Made by a program: the position numbers and the translations under genes. A stretch of DNA of 5,828 nucleotides, taken from the NCBI GenBank assembly GCA_015233755.1, contig JADFXA010000146.1, forward strand, positions 1 to 5,828. Direction: 5' to 3'. The DNA is from Desulfamplus sp. (GTDB lineage: Bacteria; Desulfobacterota; Desulfobacteria; Desulfobacterales; Desulfobacteraceae). Shown in pieces: positions 5,217-5,828 of the stretch. The notes below the pieces were generated by a model that was given only the letters and a program-made list of their open reading frames with translations, was not told where the DNA came from and did no database searches. Positions within the stretch are counted from its first letter, which is position 1; each line of letters opens with the position of its first letter.

Positions 5217-5738
5217 ATGAGTAAAACCATTGAAAATTTAAAGGCTGCATTTGCAGGAGAATCGCAGGCAAGAAATAAATATACCTTTTTTGCAGAAGTT
5301 GCCCGCCAAGAGGGTTATCATTACATTGCAAAAGTATTTGAAGAGAGTGCAGAGAACGAAAAACGTCATGCAAATGACCACTTTAAACTTCTCGGCGGCA
5401 TTGGTGATACTGTTGCCAATCTTAAAGAGGCGATTGAGGGGGAACACTATGAAACTGTAACCATGTATCCTGATTTTGCTAAAGATGCAGAAGAAGAGGG
5501 AAATAGAGAAGCAGCTAATCTTTTTAAACAAATTGCAAAAATTGAAGCCCACCATAGAGACAGATACCAAAGATGTCTTGATATGGTAGCAGCAGGTACA
5601 GTGTTTAAACGTGAAGAGGCAATAAAGTGGAAATGCAGTCAATGCGGTTATACCCATGAAGGAAAAGAGCCGCCTCAGAAATGCCCAGCCTGCAAATATC
5701 CAAAAGAGTATTATGAGCCTGCAGATATGGATATATAA
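5217..5738 (+). CDS. rbr: Rubrerythrin (diiron ferritin-like + C-terminal rubredoxin-like domain)
   Basis: Cytoplasmic non-haem iron peroxidase that reduces hydrogen peroxide to water in anaerobes, fed electrons by rubredoxin or NAD(P)H-dependent partners. The 173-residue protein has the four-helix diiron domain (about 1-130) and a short rubredoxin-like domain (about 137-168). Diiron ligands by comparison with Desulfovibrio rubrerythrin are Glu15 (GESQAR), Glu48 and His51 (ENEKRH), Glu76 and Glu79 (GEHYE), and Glu110 with His113 (EAHH). The single-iron site is Cys140-x2-Cys143 and Cys156-x2-Cys159. The 12-residue gap between pairs is typical of rubrerythrin and shorter than in free rubredoxin. 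It is slightly shorter than the 191-residue Desulfovibrio protein, mainly at the N-terminus and before helix C. It is divergent from hsp20 with 377 bp between, and followed by its own terminator, so it is probably monocistronic. No rubredoxin or superoxide reductase gene is visible. Confidence 0.97.
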   Translation: MSKTIENLKAAFAGESQARNKYTFFAEVARQEGYHYIAKVFEESAENEKRHANDHFKLLGGIGDTVANLKEAIEGEHYETVTMYPDFAKDAEEEGNREAANLFKQIAKIEAHHRDRYQRCLDMVAAGTVFKREEAIKWKCSQCGYTHEGKEPPQKCPACKYPKEYYEPADMDI

Positions 5739-5772
5739 AATATATAGCAGCTATTATTTTATTAACCTTTGG

Positions 5773-5799
5773 GTCAGATAACATTATCTGACATTTTTT
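5773..5799 (+). terminator. Rho-independent terminator of rubrerythrin
   Basis: GTCAGATA (5773-5780) pairs perfectly with TATCTGAC (5785-5792) around an ACAT loop, followed after one A by six T (5794-5799). It lies 35 bases after the stop. There is no T-run on the opposite side, so it acts only on the plus strand. The remaining bases to the window end are AT-rich with no gene visible. Confidence 0.9.
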
Positions 5800-5828
5800 A
5801 TATCAAATTTTATTTTACATAAAAATAA

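Noticed and set aside
5238..5657. 139-codon antisense frame opposite rubrerythrin
   Set aside because: Cys/Phe-rich product typical of an antisense shadow; the plus-strand gene has intact metal ligands and a strong Shine-Dalgarno.
5810..5828. Perfect AT-only inverted repeat TTATTTT-N5-AAAATAA at the window end
   Set aside because: Very low stability and cut off by the edge; easily chance in this composition and downstream of an already strong terminator.

Overview
This is a compact, AT-rich bacterial chromosome segment. A leftward block of stress and envelope genes (minus strand) is separated by a 377-bp divergent intergenic region from a single rightward rubrerythrin gene. A lipoprotein with a SPOR domain indicates a Gram-negative cell envelope. 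Rubrerythrin indicates an anaerobic or microaerophilic lifestyle. The styles of the small heat-shock protein and Lon recall Desulfobacterota (deltaproteobacterial) proteins. That placement is an inference from memory, not from a search.

Minus strand, in transcription order: a small heat-shock protein of the HSP20/alpha-crystallin family (4399-4839), ATP-dependent protease Lon (1890-4316), an RlpA-type lytic transglycosylase lipoprotein (1054-1890), and the N-terminal 349 codons of a RecD2-type helicase (1-1049, cut by the window edge). hsp20 and lon are 82 bp apart. lon and rlpA share one base in a TGATG overlap, and rlpA and recD2 are 4 bp apart. The last three genes therefore look like one translationally coupled transcript, with hsp20 probably at its head. 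A chaperone that holds unfolded protein and a protease that removes it make functional sense together. The envelope and DNA helicase genes are passengers or stress partners.

Intergenic region 4840-5216 is unusually long for so compact a segment and is full of candidate control elements. The hsp20 ribosome-binding site and start codon can fold into one short hairpin, which looks like an RNA thermometer. Upstream of it lie a second hairpin, an A-rich tract and a plausible promoter. On the rubrerythrin side there are four copies of a small palindromic motif, AAATC[A/T]ATT, spaced 12, 21 and 11 bp apart, followed by a leader with mutually exclusive pairings.

Plus strand: rubrerythrin (5217-5738) has a strong Shine-Dalgarno sequence and a clear rho-independent terminator at 5773-5799, so it appears to be monocistronic.

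I see no mobile element, CRISPR array, tRNA or rRNA. The proteins are all well-known families. The parts worth a second look are the hsp20 leader and the divergent control region.
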